Source: Qipengyuania sphaerica (lineage in GTDB: Bacteria > Pseudomonadota > Alphaproteobacteria > Sphingomonadales > Sphingomonadaceae). Taken from it: a DNA stretch of 64,000 bases. The stretch is taken from NCBI RefSeq assembly GCF_019711595.1, contig NZ_JAIGNR010000001.1, positions 62,001 to 126,000 on the forward strand. Direction: 5' to 3'. Of this stretch, positions 33,211 to 43,159 are shown one piece after another. The translations under genes and the position numbers were made by a program. The notes beneath the pieces are model-generated. The model was not told the origin of the DNA. It was given only the letters and a program-made list of their open reading frames with translations, and did not search any database. Each line of letters starts with the position of its first letter. Positions within the stretch are counted from its first letter, which is position 1.

Positions 33211-34373
33211 CCGGCAGCCCCGATAAGTTCGCGCCCGATCAGCATGCGGCGGATCTCGTTCGTCCCCGCACCGATGTCGAGCAGCTTGGCATCGCGCATG
33301 TAGCGCTCCACCGGCCAATCGAGCGTATAACCTGCGCCGCCCAGCGCCTGGACGCTTTCAGCGGCCACGCGAAAGGCGTTTTCCGAAGCCAGCAGGATTG
33401 CGCCTGCCGCATCGAAGCGGGTGGTCTGGTTCGCATCGCAGCTCTTGGCCACGGCATAGGTGTAGGCGCGGGCCGATTGCAGAGCGACATACATGTCGGC
33501 CACCTTGGCCTGCATCAGCTGGAAGCTGCCGATGGGCTTTCCGAATTGTTTCCTTTCGCGAAGGTAGGGGATGACCGTGTCGAGGCAGGCCTGCATCACG
33601 CCGAGCTGCAAACCGGCGAGCACCACGCGCTCGTAATCGAGGCCGCTCATCAGCACGCCGACGCCGCCGTTTTCCGGGCCCATCACGTTTTCTTCGGGCA
33701 CGAAGCAGTCGTCGAACACCAGCTCTGCTGTGGGCGAGCCGCGCATACCGACTTTCTCGATCTTCTGGCCGATCGAGAAACCCTCGAAATCCTTCTCGAT
33801 CAGGAAGGTGGTGATGCCGCGGCTGGCCGCCTCGGGACTGGTCTTGGCATAGACCACCAGCGTATCGGCATAAGGCGCGTTGGTGATCCAGAACTTGGTG
33901 CCGTTGAGGACATAGCCGCCATCGACACGCTCGGCCTTGGTGCGCATCGAGACGACGTCCGATCCGGCGCTCGCCTCGCTCATGGCCAGGCTGCCGACAT
34001 GCTCGCCGCTGATCAGCTTGGGGAGGTACTTCGCCCTCTGCTCCTCATTGCCCCAGCGCGCGATCTGGTTGACGCAGAGGTTGGAATGCGCGCCGTAGGA
34101 CAGGCCCACCGAGGCGCTCGCGCGGCTGACTTCCTCGACCGCGATGACGTGTTCGAGATAGCCCAGGCCGAGGCCGCCGTCGGCTTCGGGAACGGTGATG
34201 CCATGGAGGCCGAGCTCGCCCATCGGCTGCCACAGCTCGCGCGGGAACCAGTCTTCGCGGTCGACTTTCTCGGCCAGCGGCTGGATCTGTTCATCGGAAA
34301 ACCGGCTGACGGCATCGCGGATCATCTCGGCGCTTTCGCCGAGCTGAAAATCGAAGTCTGGGGTGGCGCGCAA
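33207..34373 (-). CDS. ivd: isovaleryl-CoA dehydrogenase
   Basis: FAD enzyme oxidising isovaleryl-CoA to 3-methylcrotonyl-CoA in leucine breakdown; product feeds MccAB. 388 residues. Diagnostic segments: S-V-G-L-S-Y-G-A-H-S-N-L-C-V-N-Q, A-M-S-E-A-S-A-G-S-D-V-V, W-I-T-N-A, the catalytic Glu in M-S-G-L-D-Y-E-R-V-V-L-A, and I-G-A-G-T-N-E-I-R-R near the end. The frame is open to 34409, but the TTG at 34373 has AGGAGAG five bases upstream and starts R-A-T-P-D-F-D-F, so I choose it. It is divergent from the histidine kinase gene. Confidence 0.92.
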   Translation of the reverse strand: MRATPDFDFQLGESAEMIRDAVSRFSDEQIQPLAEKVDREDWFPRELWQPMGELGLHGITVPEADGGLGLGYLEHVIAVEEVSRASASVGLSYGAHSNLCVNQIARWGNEEQRAKYLPKLISGEHVGSLAMSEASAGSDVVSMRTKAERVDGGYVLNGTKFWITNAPYADTLVVYAKTSPEAASRGITTFLIEKDFEGFSIGQKIEKVGMRGSPTAELVFDDCFVPEENVMGPENGGVGVLMSGLDYERVVLAGLQLGVMQACLDTVIPYLRERKQFGKPIGSFQLMQAKVADMYVALQSARAYTYAVAKSCDANQTTRFDAAGAILLASENAFRVAAESVQALGGAGYTLDWPVERYMRDAKLLDIGAGTNEIRRMLIGRELIGAAG

Positions 34374-34540
34374 AGTCTCTCTCCTGCAGCGGCACTGGGC
34401 CGCCATCAATTCTCCGCCGCGCGATAGCCGAGGTGGCGGACGCGTGCAAACCTATGAATTTCGGGGCTGAATCCCGGAGTCTGCGAAACTCAAAAACTTT
34501 TGATTGTGAGGGGGTTATCGGCTAATAAGTCTAATCAAGA

Positions 34541-36073
34541 ATGGATATGGTGGCATCGAAGGGGTCGAATTGGCCGGAGGGGCGTGCGCCCGAGGCTCGC
34601 TATTGCGGCGAGGAAGAGCGGCTGTCCGTGCTCGCCACCTACGGCGGTCAGGACCTTGTCGGCGATCCGGAACTTGAAGACATTGCCGGTTTCGCCGCGA
34701 AGCTGTGCGAAGTTCCGATGGCGATGGTCACCGTGGTCGAGGCGGAGCACCAGCGTTTTCTCGCCAAGACCGGGCTCGATGCGGAAACCACCCCGCGCCC
34801 GACCAGCTTCTGCGCGCACGCCATGCTCGGTGCAGAGCCGATGGTCATCCCCGATGCGCGCGAAGACGAACGGTTCGAGGGTAATGCGCTGGTCACGGGC
34901 GAACCGCATATCCGGTTCTACGCCGGCCAGCCGCTGATCTCTCCCGAAGGCGCCCCGCTGGGCGCGCTTTGCGTTATCGATACCAAGCCGCGTGCAGAGG
35001 GTCTGACCGACCTCCAGCGCCAGGGCCTTGCAGTGCTCGCGCAATCGGTCATGCGCCGGCTGGGGCAGAGGCGGCTGGGGCGCCACGTCAACCTGACGCT
35101 TGAAAAGAGCGAGCGCGAATTGCGCCGCATGGTCGACAGTGTGCCCGGCATCGCCTGGCGCGCCGACGACAAGGGCAATTTCACCTATGTGAACGCGCGG
35201 TGGAAAGAACTTACCGGCATCGAGCCCCCCACGACCACCGAGGAATGGAAGGTCGCCATCCATCCCGAGGACTGGGATGGATCGCTCGCGAAATTCCTCA
35301 CGGCGGTCGAGACCAATTCCCTGTTCGAGGACGAATGGCGCTTGCGCATGTCCGACGGCAGCTATCGCTGGGTCCAGTCGCGCGCCATGCCGGTGATTAC
35401 CGAGGGTCAGCCGACGAGCTGGTTCGGCACGGTGATCGATATCGACAAGGCCCATCGCCTGTCCGAAGCACGCGATCTGCTGGCGGGCGAACTCTCGCAT
35501 CGGATCAAGAACATCTTCGCCGTCGTGTCCGGCCTCATCGCCCTGCGCTCGCGCAACCGGCCCGAGGCGAAGGAGTTTGCGGACGATCTGAGTTCGGCGA
35601 TCCGGGCGTTGGGGACCGCGCATGACTATGTGCGCCCCGACGACGGGCGCGGGGCAGACAATCTCCAGGGCCTCCTCGAAGACCTGCTTGCCCCCTATGA
35701 AGGGGCGAAGGGCGAGCGTGTTCATATCAAGGGCGACGATGTGATCATCGGTTCGCGCGCCGCGACCCCGCTGGCCCTTATCTTCCACGAACTTGCCACC
35801 AATGCGGCGAAATACGGTGCGCTCGGCAATCATGACGGCAAGGTAGAGATCGAAATCCGCCAGCCGTGCGGCGAGGAAGACGAGGTCTGCGTTTTCTGGC
35901 GGGAATCGTCGAGCTGCGAGGACAAGCGCGAGGACGGCGAAGGCGAAGGCTTCGGCTCGCGCATGTTGCGCATGGCGATCGAAGGCCAGCTGGGCGGGCG
36001 GTTCAGCCGTGCCTTTTCCGATGATGGCCTCGACGTGGAAATCGCATTCCCACTGGCTTCGCTCGGCCACTGA
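34541..36073 (+). CDS. GAF-PAS HWE-family sensor histidine kinase
   Basis: Cytoplasmic two-component kinase, 510 residues. GAF domain (about 25-175: V-P-M-A-M-V-T-V-V-E, P-T-S-F-C-A-H-A-M), PAS domain (about 195-320: V-P-G-I-A-W-R-A-D-D-K-G-N-F-T-Y-V-N-A-R), then the dimerisation helix E-L-S-H-R-I-K-N-I-F-A-V-V-S-G with the phospho-His, and an ATPase core with H-E-L-A-T-N-A-A-K-Y-G-A-L and the HWE mark V-F-W-R-E-S-S. In alphaproteobacteria such kinases often feed the PhyR-EcfG stress pathway. No membrane span and no linked response regulator. The start (34541 or 34547) lacks a good ribosome site. Confidence 0.9.
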   Translation: MDMVASKGSNWPEGRAPEARYCGEEERLSVLATYGGQDLVGDPELEDIAGFAAKLCEVPMAMVTVVEAEHQRFLAKTGLDAETTPRPTSFCAHAMLGAEPMVIPDAREDERFEGNALVTGEPHIRFYAGQPLISPEGAPLGALCVIDTKPRAEGLTDLQRQGLAVLAQSVMRRLGQRRLGRHVNLTLEKSERELRRMVDSVPGIAWRADDKGNFTYVNARWKELTGIEPPTTTEEWKVAIHPEDWDGSLAKFLTAVETNSLFEDEWRLRMSDGSYRWVQSRAMPVITEGQPTSWFGTVIDIDKAHRLSEARDLLAGELSHRIKNIFAVVSGLIALRSRNRPEAKEFADDLSSAIRALGTAHDYVRPDDGRGADNLQGLLEDLLAPYEGAKGERVHIKGDDVIIGSRAATPLALIFHELATNAAKYGALGNHDGKVEIEIRQPCGEEDEVCVFWRESSSCEDKREDGEGEGFGSRMLRMAIEGQLGGRFSRAFSDDGLDVEIAFPLASLGH

Positions 36074-36128
36074 ACCAGCCCCTCGCCAAGCTGGCGGTCA
36101 TTTCCTATGGTCGGCCTCGAGATAGCGA

Positions 36129-36604
36129 ATGGAGGCAGGTTTGAGGGGCAATTTCACGGTTCTGGCGACGGCAGCGGCTTTGGCCGTGGTGTCATGCGCT
36201 CCTGCGGAGGAAGATGCGCCTGCCGACAGCGGAGAGGTCGTCGCAACGCCGAGCGAAACGCCCTCGGGCAAGCCTGCCCCCGACACCTTCGCCGGAACCG
36301 CCTGGCGCATCACGGCAGAAGACGGCGCGCGCTATACGACGCTGCTCGATGAGGATGGGACCTATCGCGACCTGCGCAATGGGGATCCTTGGCAGGAAGG
36401 CGACTGGACCTATGCCGACGGTCCGGGCGGCAAGCAATTGTGTCTCAAGCCCGATCATGAAGATGGTCGCGAACGATGCTGGCAGCCGGGCCGGATGAAG
36501 GACGATGCGATGATCGCTACCGGGCCGGGCGACCGGCGGATAGAGCTTCTCAAGGTCGCATATACCGCACCTGAAACGGGTGACGCCGAGGGCGAAGCCG
36601 AAGA

Positions 36605-36608
<4 letters not shown>
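36129..36608 (+). CDS. putative lipoprotein
   Basis: 159 residues. Signal region L-A-T-A-A-A-L-A-V-V-S-C gives a lipobox Cys23, followed by a Pro/Ser/Glu-rich linker. A compact beta domain follows: G-T-A-W-R-I-T-A-E-D-G, T-T-L-L-D-E-D-G-T-Y-R-D, G-D-W-T-Y, L-C-L-K-P, a META/copper-resistance-like or DUF-type strand pattern. The ATG at 36129 has no ribosome site; TTG at 36141 has GGAGG five bases upstream and keeps the signal, so it may be the true start. Its stop overlaps the ABC ATPase start (GTGA), linking it to the transporter. Confidence 0.7.
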
Positions 36609-37368
<760 letters not shown>

Positions 37369-37372
<4 letters not shown>

Positions 37373-38907
37373 ACGGTCTCTGGACTGCTCTTCTAGGACT
37401 GGGCGACCAGCTGGCAGCCCATGTCCTGCTGTCGGCAGCGGCTATCGCGCTGGGGATCGCAGTGGCGCTTCCTCTGGCCGTGTGGGCCAGCCAGTCGGAA
37501 AAGGTCGCCCGCGCGTCGCTCGCTTTCGCAAGCCTCGTCCAGACCATCCCCGCGCTGGCGCTGCTGGCGCTCTTCTTCCCGATCCTGCTGAGCCTGCGCG
37601 CAGTGTTCGGCGAGGGCCTGCCGACGCTCGGCTTCCTGCCCGCGCTGCTGGCGCTGGCGCTCTATGCCTTGTTGCCCATCCTCAGGAATGCGGTGACCGC
37701 GCAGGCCAATCTCGACCCCGGTGTGATCGAGGCTGCCGAAGGCGTCGGCATGAGCTTTCGCCAGCGCCTCTGGCTTGTCGAGGCGCCCCTGTCCGCGCCC
37801 TACATCATGGCTGGTATCCGTACCGCCGCAGTGTGGACCATCGGCGCCGCCACACTCGCAACGACCATCGGTCAGAAGAGCTTGGGCGATCCGATCTTCG
37901 CCGGGCTCCAGACCCAGAACTGGGTGCTGGTTCTTGCCGGCTGCATCGCGAGCGCCGGACTGGCGCTGGTGGCCGATACACTGCTCGGCCTGATCGAGCG
38001 CGGCTTTCGAGAGCGGCGGCGCCGCTTGTGGCTCGGCGGGCTGGTTGCCGTGTCGCTTGGTGTGGGGGCTGCCCTGTTCGCACAATTCGGCGGCAGCGAG
38101 GACGATGACCGCATCGTCATCGGCGCCAAGGGATTTTCCGAGCAATACATTCTCGCGCGCCTGATCGGTCAGAGGCTCGAAGCGGAAGGCTTTGCGGTCG
38201 AATATCGCGACGGACTGGGTTCGGCGGTCGCGCATAGCGCTGCGGCGAGCGGGGATGTCGATGTCTACGTCGACTATACCGGCACGATCTGGGCCAACCA
38301 GATGAAGCGCACCGACAGTCTGCCGCGCGAGGCCATGTACGACGAACTTGTGGCGTGGGAGACCGAGAATACGGGGATGCGAGTGCTCGGCCGGCTGGGG
38401 TTCGAGAATGCCTATGGGCTGGCCGTCCCGCAGGAACGCGCGAATATGAGCGGGCTGCAATCGATCGAGGACCTCGCGCGCGTCGCGCCGCAGCTCACGA
38501 TCGGCGGTGATCCGGAATTCTTCGAGCGGCCTGAATGGATCGCGGTGCGCGATGCCTATGGCCTGCGGTTCGGGGAAAAGCGCAATTTCTCGCCAACCTT
38601 CATGTACAACGCGCTGGTTTCGGGCGAAGCGCATGTGATCGGAGCCTACACCTCGGACGGGCGAATAGAGGCAGACAATCTTGCCATCCTCGCCGATCCC
38701 AAAGGCGCCTTTCCCAACTATGACGCGATCATCCTGCTCAGCCCGGCGGCGGGACGTAACGCGGCGCTAGTGGCGGCGCTCGAACCGCTCGTCGATGCCA
38801 TCGATGTGGGCGCGATGCGTGAGGCCAATTACTCGGTCGACCGCGAAGAAGACAAACTTTCCTTCGACGAGGCAGCCCGGCGGCTGGCGGCGCGAGCCGG
38901 GCTTTAA
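37369..38907 (+). CDS. ABC permease fused to osmoprotectant-binding protein
   Basis: 512 residues. Residues 1 to about 240 form an OpuCB/YehW-like permease with five or six spans and the loop E-A-A-E-G-V-G-M-S-F-R-Q-R-L-W that contacts the ATPase. From about 245 a soluble binding domain of the OpuCC/ProX-like (YehZ/OsmF) type follows: I-V-I-G-A-K-G-F-S-E-Q-Y-I-L-A, D-V-Y-V-D-Y-T-G-T-I-W, and G-A-Y-T-S-D-G-R-I. The fusion fixes one binding domain per subunit. The likely cargo is glycine betaine, choline or a related compatible solute. It is convergent with the DUF2147 gene, one base apart. Confidence 0.9.
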
Positions 38908-38908
38908 C

Positions 38909-39319
38909 CTAAGGCGCGCGCTTCCAGGTCTGGGTCTGGCAGAACGGGCCGAGGCAACCTTTGACTTCGAGGGTCGTGGCATTCAGCCGGCGGATGACCG
39001 AACGATAGGTCTTGCCGCTCTTCGGATCATAGATCTGGCCTCGCCACTGATCGCCGTCGGCCGAAAAGCCGGTGAGGATCGCCATACCGAGAAGCTTTCG
39101 GCTTCGCAGCTTCGGTTCCCTGTTATTGACGTCGCGCTGGTCGGCGCCTTGCGGCGGAGCGACGAGGAACTTGCTGATCCGTCCGCACACCGATTTCCCG
39201 CAATCGCCGATCGTGATGACCGCGTCCCGCTCCGCCGTCAGCCACCGGCCCTCGACCGGCTGGGCTGCGAGCAGCGGAGATGCTGCGAACAAGGTGGCAA
39301 GGGCGAGCAGCTTCTTCAT
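38909..39319 (-). CDS. DUF2147 exported protein
   Basis: 136 residues with a signal peptide M-K-K-L-L-A-L-A-T-L-F-A-A-S-P-L-L-A cleaved before A-Q-P. The DUF2147 core shows V-E-G-R-W-L-T, C-G-K-S-V-C-G-R-I, G-M-A-I-L-T-G-F, G-Q-I-Y-D-P-K-S-G-K-T-Y and the terminal C-L-G-P-F-C-Q-T-Q-T-W. Four cysteines could form two disulphides. These periplasmic lipocalin-like proteins have no settled function. GGAGG seven bases before the ATG at 39319 fixes the start; the longer frame to 39598 is not supported. Confidence 0.9.
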   Translation of the reverse strand: MKKLLALATLFAASPLLAAQPVEGRWLTAERDAVITIGDCGKSVCGRISKFLVAPPQGADQRDVNNREPKLRSRKLLGMAILTGFSADGDQWRGQIYDPKSGKTYRSVIRRLNATTLEVKGCLGPFCQTQTWKRAP

Positions 39320-39362
39320 CGGCAACCTCCAATGGCGAATTGCTAGCTTAAGCAGATGAACC

Positions 39363-40409
39363 TCAGCCGAAGCCCGCGCCGCGTTGGCCGCCGCGCGGAG
39401 TGATCGCCATGACCTTGAAGAGTTCGCCCATCGCTTCGGTTCCCGTGAGGCGGGCATGGGCGGCGGCAATTTCCTCCGCGCGCTCGGGGCTGCGCTGTGA
39501 GAGTGCCTGTGCGCGCAAGTCGATGCCCATGGCGCGCAGCCAGTCGCCCTGCGTCGCGGTGGCGACCGCCAGTCCCTCGCGTTTCGCGATCTCCGCAAGT
39601 GTTGCGAAATCGACGAGAGCGGTCAGGTCCATTTCGCCCGGCGCATCGAAGACGCCGGTTTTCTCGTGCGCTTTCACCGCCTGCAGTGTCTCGCCGCACC
39701 GGGGCTCGAGATAGCCGTAATCGATGAACAGCGCGGCGCCTCCCTGGATATCGATGCGCCGCGCAATCTCCTCGATCGTCGCGGCGGCTGCCGGGCAGGT
39801 CTCGATGACCGTGCCGATTGGCTGCGCGCGGCGGCCTTCGGGTACGGCATCGTCCATCGGGCTCGGGCCCGCAGAGAACACGAACTGATCCCCGTCGAAT
39901 GCGACCATCCGTTCGCGCCAACCGCGCTCGGTCATCACCAGCTGGCGGATCGGCAGCGCATCGAGGAACTCGTTGGCCACGATGTAGAGCGGCCCGTCTT
40001 CGGGGAGCGTGTCCAGCCCATCGTGGAATGTCGCGGCCGTGAGCGCGCCGCTCTGGACTTGCCGCAAGGCTTCCGATCCCTCCATCAGGTGCACCTTCGG
40101 CATCAGCCCCTGGCTCGCCATTGCACGCAGGGCATCGCGCGCCAGCGTTCCGCGTCCGGGGCCCAGCTCGACATAGGAGGCATCGGGCTTGCCCGACCGG
40201 CTCCACAAATCAGCCAACCACAGACCGACCATCTCGCCGAACATCTGGCTGATTTCGGGCGCGGTGGTGAAATCGCCGCCTGCACCCAGCGGATCGCGGC
40301 TTGCATAATAGCGCGCGTTGCTTTCGCCCATGTAACGCGAGACGGGCATCGGCCCGTGGCCCTCGATCAGGCGGCGGAACGTCGCGGCAAGATCGCCGCC
40401 CCCGCTCAT
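39363..40409 (-). CDS. SAM-dependent methyltransferase, MidA/NDUFAF7-like
   Basis: 348 residues. Seen: G-P-M-P-V-S-R-Y-M, Y-Y-A-S-R-D-P-L-G-A-G-G-D-F-T-T-A-P-E-I-S-Q-M-F-G-E (family hallmark), the SAM loop V-E-L-G-P-G-R-G-T-L-A, N-E-F-L-D-A-L-P-I, and F-I-D-Y-G-Y. The mitochondrial relative NDUFAF7 methylates an arginine of complex I subunit NDUFS2; a similar role here is plausible. Start ATG 40409 overlaps the lgt stop (ATGA). The lgt-methyltransferase order is common in alphaproteobacteria. Confidence 0.9.
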   Translation of the reverse strand: MSGGGDLAATFRRLIEGHGPMPVSRYMGESNARYYASRDPLGAGGDFTTAPEISQMFGEMVGLWLADLWSRSGKPDASYVELGPGRGTLARDALRAMASQGLMPKVHLMEGSEALRQVQSGALTAATFHDGLDTLPEDGPLYIVANEFLDALPIRQLVMTERGWRERMVAFDGDQFVFSAGPSPMDDAVPEGRRAQPIGTVIETCPAAAATIEEIARRIDIQGGAALFIDYGYLEPRCGETLQAVKAHEKTGVFDAPGEMDLTALVDFATLAEIAKREGLAVATATQGDWLRAMGIDLRAQALSQRSPERAEEIAAAHARLTGTEAMGELFKVMAITPRGGQRGAGFG

Positions 40410-41287
40410 GCTGTCTGCGGCTTGGGTGCTGCCTTCTTGCTGCCTCCCACAGGCGGTTTGACCAGCGAATAGATGATGACGGCAAGGCCGATTGCGATCA
40501 TCGGCAGGCTGAGCCATTGACCGCGCGAGAGCCCGGTCTGTTCGACCACATAGATAAGGTGTTCGTCCGGGGCGCGGAAGTACTCGTTGACGAAGCGGCC
40601 GATGCCCATGCCGACTGTGAACAGGCCGACCAGCAATCCGGCGCGATAGCGGGCGCGGGTGCTCCAGAAGAGAGCGATCAGGAATATTCCGAGCAGCAGG
40701 CCTTCAAGCCCCGCCTGGTAGAGCTGGCTGGGATGGCGGGCGACGTCGCCACCGGTCGGGAATACCATCGCCCATGGCACATCGCTTTCGACCGGGCGGC
40801 CGTAAAGCTCGCCATTGATGAAGTTTGCGAAGCGGCCGAGCATGTAGCCGAGCGGGACATTGACCGCGATGTAATCGCACACGCGCAACCAGTTCAGCCC
40901 GCCGCGCCACGCGACCCAGCTGATCGCCACCAGCACGCCGATGACCCCGCCATGGAAGCTCATCCCGCCGTTCCACATCTGGAACAGCTCGACACTGCCG
41001 AACAATTCGGGCCGGTAAAAGGCTGCATATCCGAGCCGCCCGCCGAGGATGACACCAAGCGTACAATAGAAGAACAGGTCGTCCGCGTGCCGCTGTGCGA
41101 GCGGGGCACCGGGCGCCTTGATCATCTTCGACAGGTGCCAATAGGCCAGCACCACCCCGCCGATATAGGCGAGCGAGTAGTAACGCAGCTGGAAGCCGCC
41201 GATCTCGAACAGGTAGGGTCTCAGCCCCAGTTCCGCCCACTGGATCGGTTCGGATGCAGCCGCGGTCGCGGCCAGTAGTGACAGCAA
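40406..41287 (-). CDS. lgt: prolipoprotein diacylglyceryl transferase
   Basis: First enzyme of lipoprotein maturation: moves diacylglyceryl from phosphatidylglycerol to the lipobox cysteine, in the inner membrane. 293 residues, seven spans. The Lgt signature G-R-F-A-N-F-I-N-G-E-L-Y-G-R is present, with G-G-R-L-G-Y, H-G-G-V-I-G and H-P-S-Q-L-Y-Q-A. The start is TTG at 41287 with AAGGGGA seven bases upstream. Its substrates include the lipoproteins encoded at 11313, 14201 and 36129. Confidence 0.97.
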   Translation of the reverse strand: MLSLLAATAAASEPIQWAELGLRPYLFEIGGFQLRYYSLAYIGGVVLAYWHLSKMIKAPGAPLAQRHADDLFFYCTLGVILGGRLGYAAFYRPELFGSVELFQMWNGGMSFHGGVIGVLVAISWVAWRGGLNWLRVCDYIAVNVPLGYMLGRFANFINGELYGRPVESDVPWAMVFPTGGDVARHPSQLYQAGLEGLLLGIFLIALFWSTRARYRAGLLVGLFTVGMGIGRFVNEYFRAPDEHLIYVVEQTGLSRGQWLSLPMIAIGLAVIIYSLVKPPVGGSKKAAPKPQTA

Positions 41288-41464
41288 GGTTTTATCCCCT
41301 TAGAGACTATTCGAAAGCCGCCATGCGCGACCCGTTTCGGATGCGGCTTTTGGCATAGCAGGCCTTTTGGGGAAAGCCTGTCTCGCATCCCTTTTCGCTT
41401 TATGCGGCAGGGGCGTGCGGCCCATGCCACGCGCAACCACATTGGAGAGGACCAGACTAAAGCC

Positions 41465-43159
41465 ATGCCGACCGATCTCGACAAGGATATCCAGCGTTTC
41501 ACTGCCGCCGTCACTGCCCCCGGCCAGATGTTCGAACTCATCGAAACGACCCGCCGCGGCGTAGAAATGCCGGCCTTCAAGAACGCACCCCCCAGCCTCG
41601 CGCATTATTTTGCTTACTTCGCCAACGAGAAGAAGGACGAGCTTTTCCTCGTCGACGGCGACCTGCGTCTCACCTTCGGGCAAGTCTATGCCGCCGCTGC
41701 CAATGTGGCGCATGGCCTTGCGACCAGGCATGGATTGAAGAAGGGTGACCGCGTCGGGATTGCCGCGCGCAACTCGGTCAACTGGATCCTCGCTTATATG
41801 GGCACGTTGATGGCTGGTGGATGCGCCACGCTGTTGAACGGTTGGTGGACCGGCGAGGAAATGGCCTACGGCATCGACCTGTGCGAATGTTCGCTGGTGC
41901 TGGCCGATCCGCAGCGCGCAGCGCGCATGGAAGGACAGGACATCAAGGCGAATGTGGTCGTATTCGACCATGGCGAGCCGTCCGAGGGCCTCGCGCCGAT
42001 CTGGGCGGAAGGCGACACGGCGATGCAGATGCTCGGCCAACTCGGGCCGGACGACCTGGCGACCATCCTTTACACCTCGGGTTCAACGGGCAATCCGAAG
42101 GGTGCCTATTCGGACCACCTCGGCGTGGTCTCGGGCACGATGAACTATGTCGCGCAGACCGCGATGATCCTCCAGATCCTGACCGAGCGCGGCGAAGCGC
42201 CGACCGTCCAGCCGAGCGCGCTGGTGGCCGTGCCGCTGTTCCATGTCACCGGCGAGGTTCCGCTCTTCCTCCAGAGTTTTGCGCTGGGCCGCAAGCTGGT
42301 GCTGATGCCCAAGTGGGATGCGCGCGAGGCGCTGCGCCTGCTCGACGAGGAAAAGATCACCTATTTCGTCGGCGTCCCGCTGATGAGTTTCGAGTTGGCC
42401 ACCCATCCCGAGCGCGACCAGTTCGACCTTTCGCAGTGCAAGAGCTTTGCCGCCGGCGGCGCCCCGCGTCCGCCAGAGCATGTAACCAAGATCAAGGAAG
42501 CCTTTCCCGATGGCTTCCCCCTGCTTGGTTATGGCCTGACCGAAACCAACGCAGTGGGCTGCGGCAACCTCAACGAGAACTACATGGCCAAGCCCGGTTC
42601 GACCGGCATGGCTTCGAAACCGCTGGTGGATCTCGCCATACTCGACGACGACGGCAACAAGCTGGCGCAGGGCGAGGTGGGCGAGGTCTGCATTCGCTCG
42701 GTCGCCAATTTCCTCGGCTACTGGAAAAACGAGGAAGCTACCGCTTCTGCCTATACCAAGGATGCCTATTTCCGCACCGGCGACCTCGGCTATCTCGACG
42801 AGGACGGGTATCTCTTCATCGTCGACCGCAAGAAGGACATCATCATCCGCGGCGGCGAGAATATCTCCTGCATCGAGGTAGAAGAGGCGATCTACGCACA
42901 CCCCGCTATCGCAGAATGCAGCGTCTTCGGAGTGCCTGACGAGCGGCTGGGTGAGATTCCCGCAGCGGTCTATTTCACGCACGAAGGCAAGGATCTCGAA
43001 CCCGAGGAACTGCGCGAATTCCTGCGTGAACACATCGCGGCCTTCAAGGTCCCGGCGCATGTCTGGCGGTCCGAGCACCATCTGCCGCGGCTCGGCACGC
43101 AGAAGGTCGACAAGCGCACGGTGAAATCGACCTATGCCGAAAGTATAACTGCCGCTTGA
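41465..43159 (+). CDS. AMP-dependent acyl-CoA synthetase
   Basis: 564 residues. Activates a carboxylic acid with ATP and CoA. Motifs: the P-loop I-L-Y-T-S-G-S-T-G-N-P-K-G, G-Y-G-L-T-E-T-N, the hinge Y-F-R-T-G-D-L-G-Y, I-V-D-R-K-K-D-I-I-I-R-G-G-E-N-I-S and a C-terminal lysine in G-T-Q-K-V-D-K-R. The substrate is probably a medium or long chain acid, not readable from sequence. The ATG at 41465 begins the conserved part; the frame is open to 41402. The stop overlaps the glnD start as TTGA, an unusual pairing. Confidence 0.9.
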   Translation: MPTDLDKDIQRFTAAVTAPGQMFELIETTRRGVEMPAFKNAPPSLAHYFAYFANEKKDELFLVDGDLRLTFGQVYAAAANVAHGLATRHGLKKGDRVGIAARNSVNWILAYMGTLMAGGCATLLNGWWTGEEMAYGIDLCECSLVLADPQRAARMEGQDIKANVVVFDHGEPSEGLAPIWAEGDTAMQMLGQLGPDDLATILYTSGSTGNPKGAYSDHLGVVSGTMNYVAQTAMILQILTERGEAPTVQPSALVAVPLFHVTGEVPLFLQSFALGRKLVLMPKWDAREALRLLDEEKITYFVGVPLMSFELATHPERDQFDLSQCKSFAAGGAPRPPEHVTKIKEAFPDGFPLLGYGLTETNAVGCGNLNENYMAKPGSTGMASKPLVDLAILDDDGNKLAQGEVGEVCIRSVANFLGYWKNEEATASAYTKDAYFRTGDLGYLDEDGYLFIVDRKKDIIIRGGENISCIEVEEAIYAHPAIAECSVFGVPDERLGEIPAAVYFTHEGKDLEPEELREFLREHIAAFKVPAHVWRSEHHLPRLGTQKVDKRTVKSTYAESITAA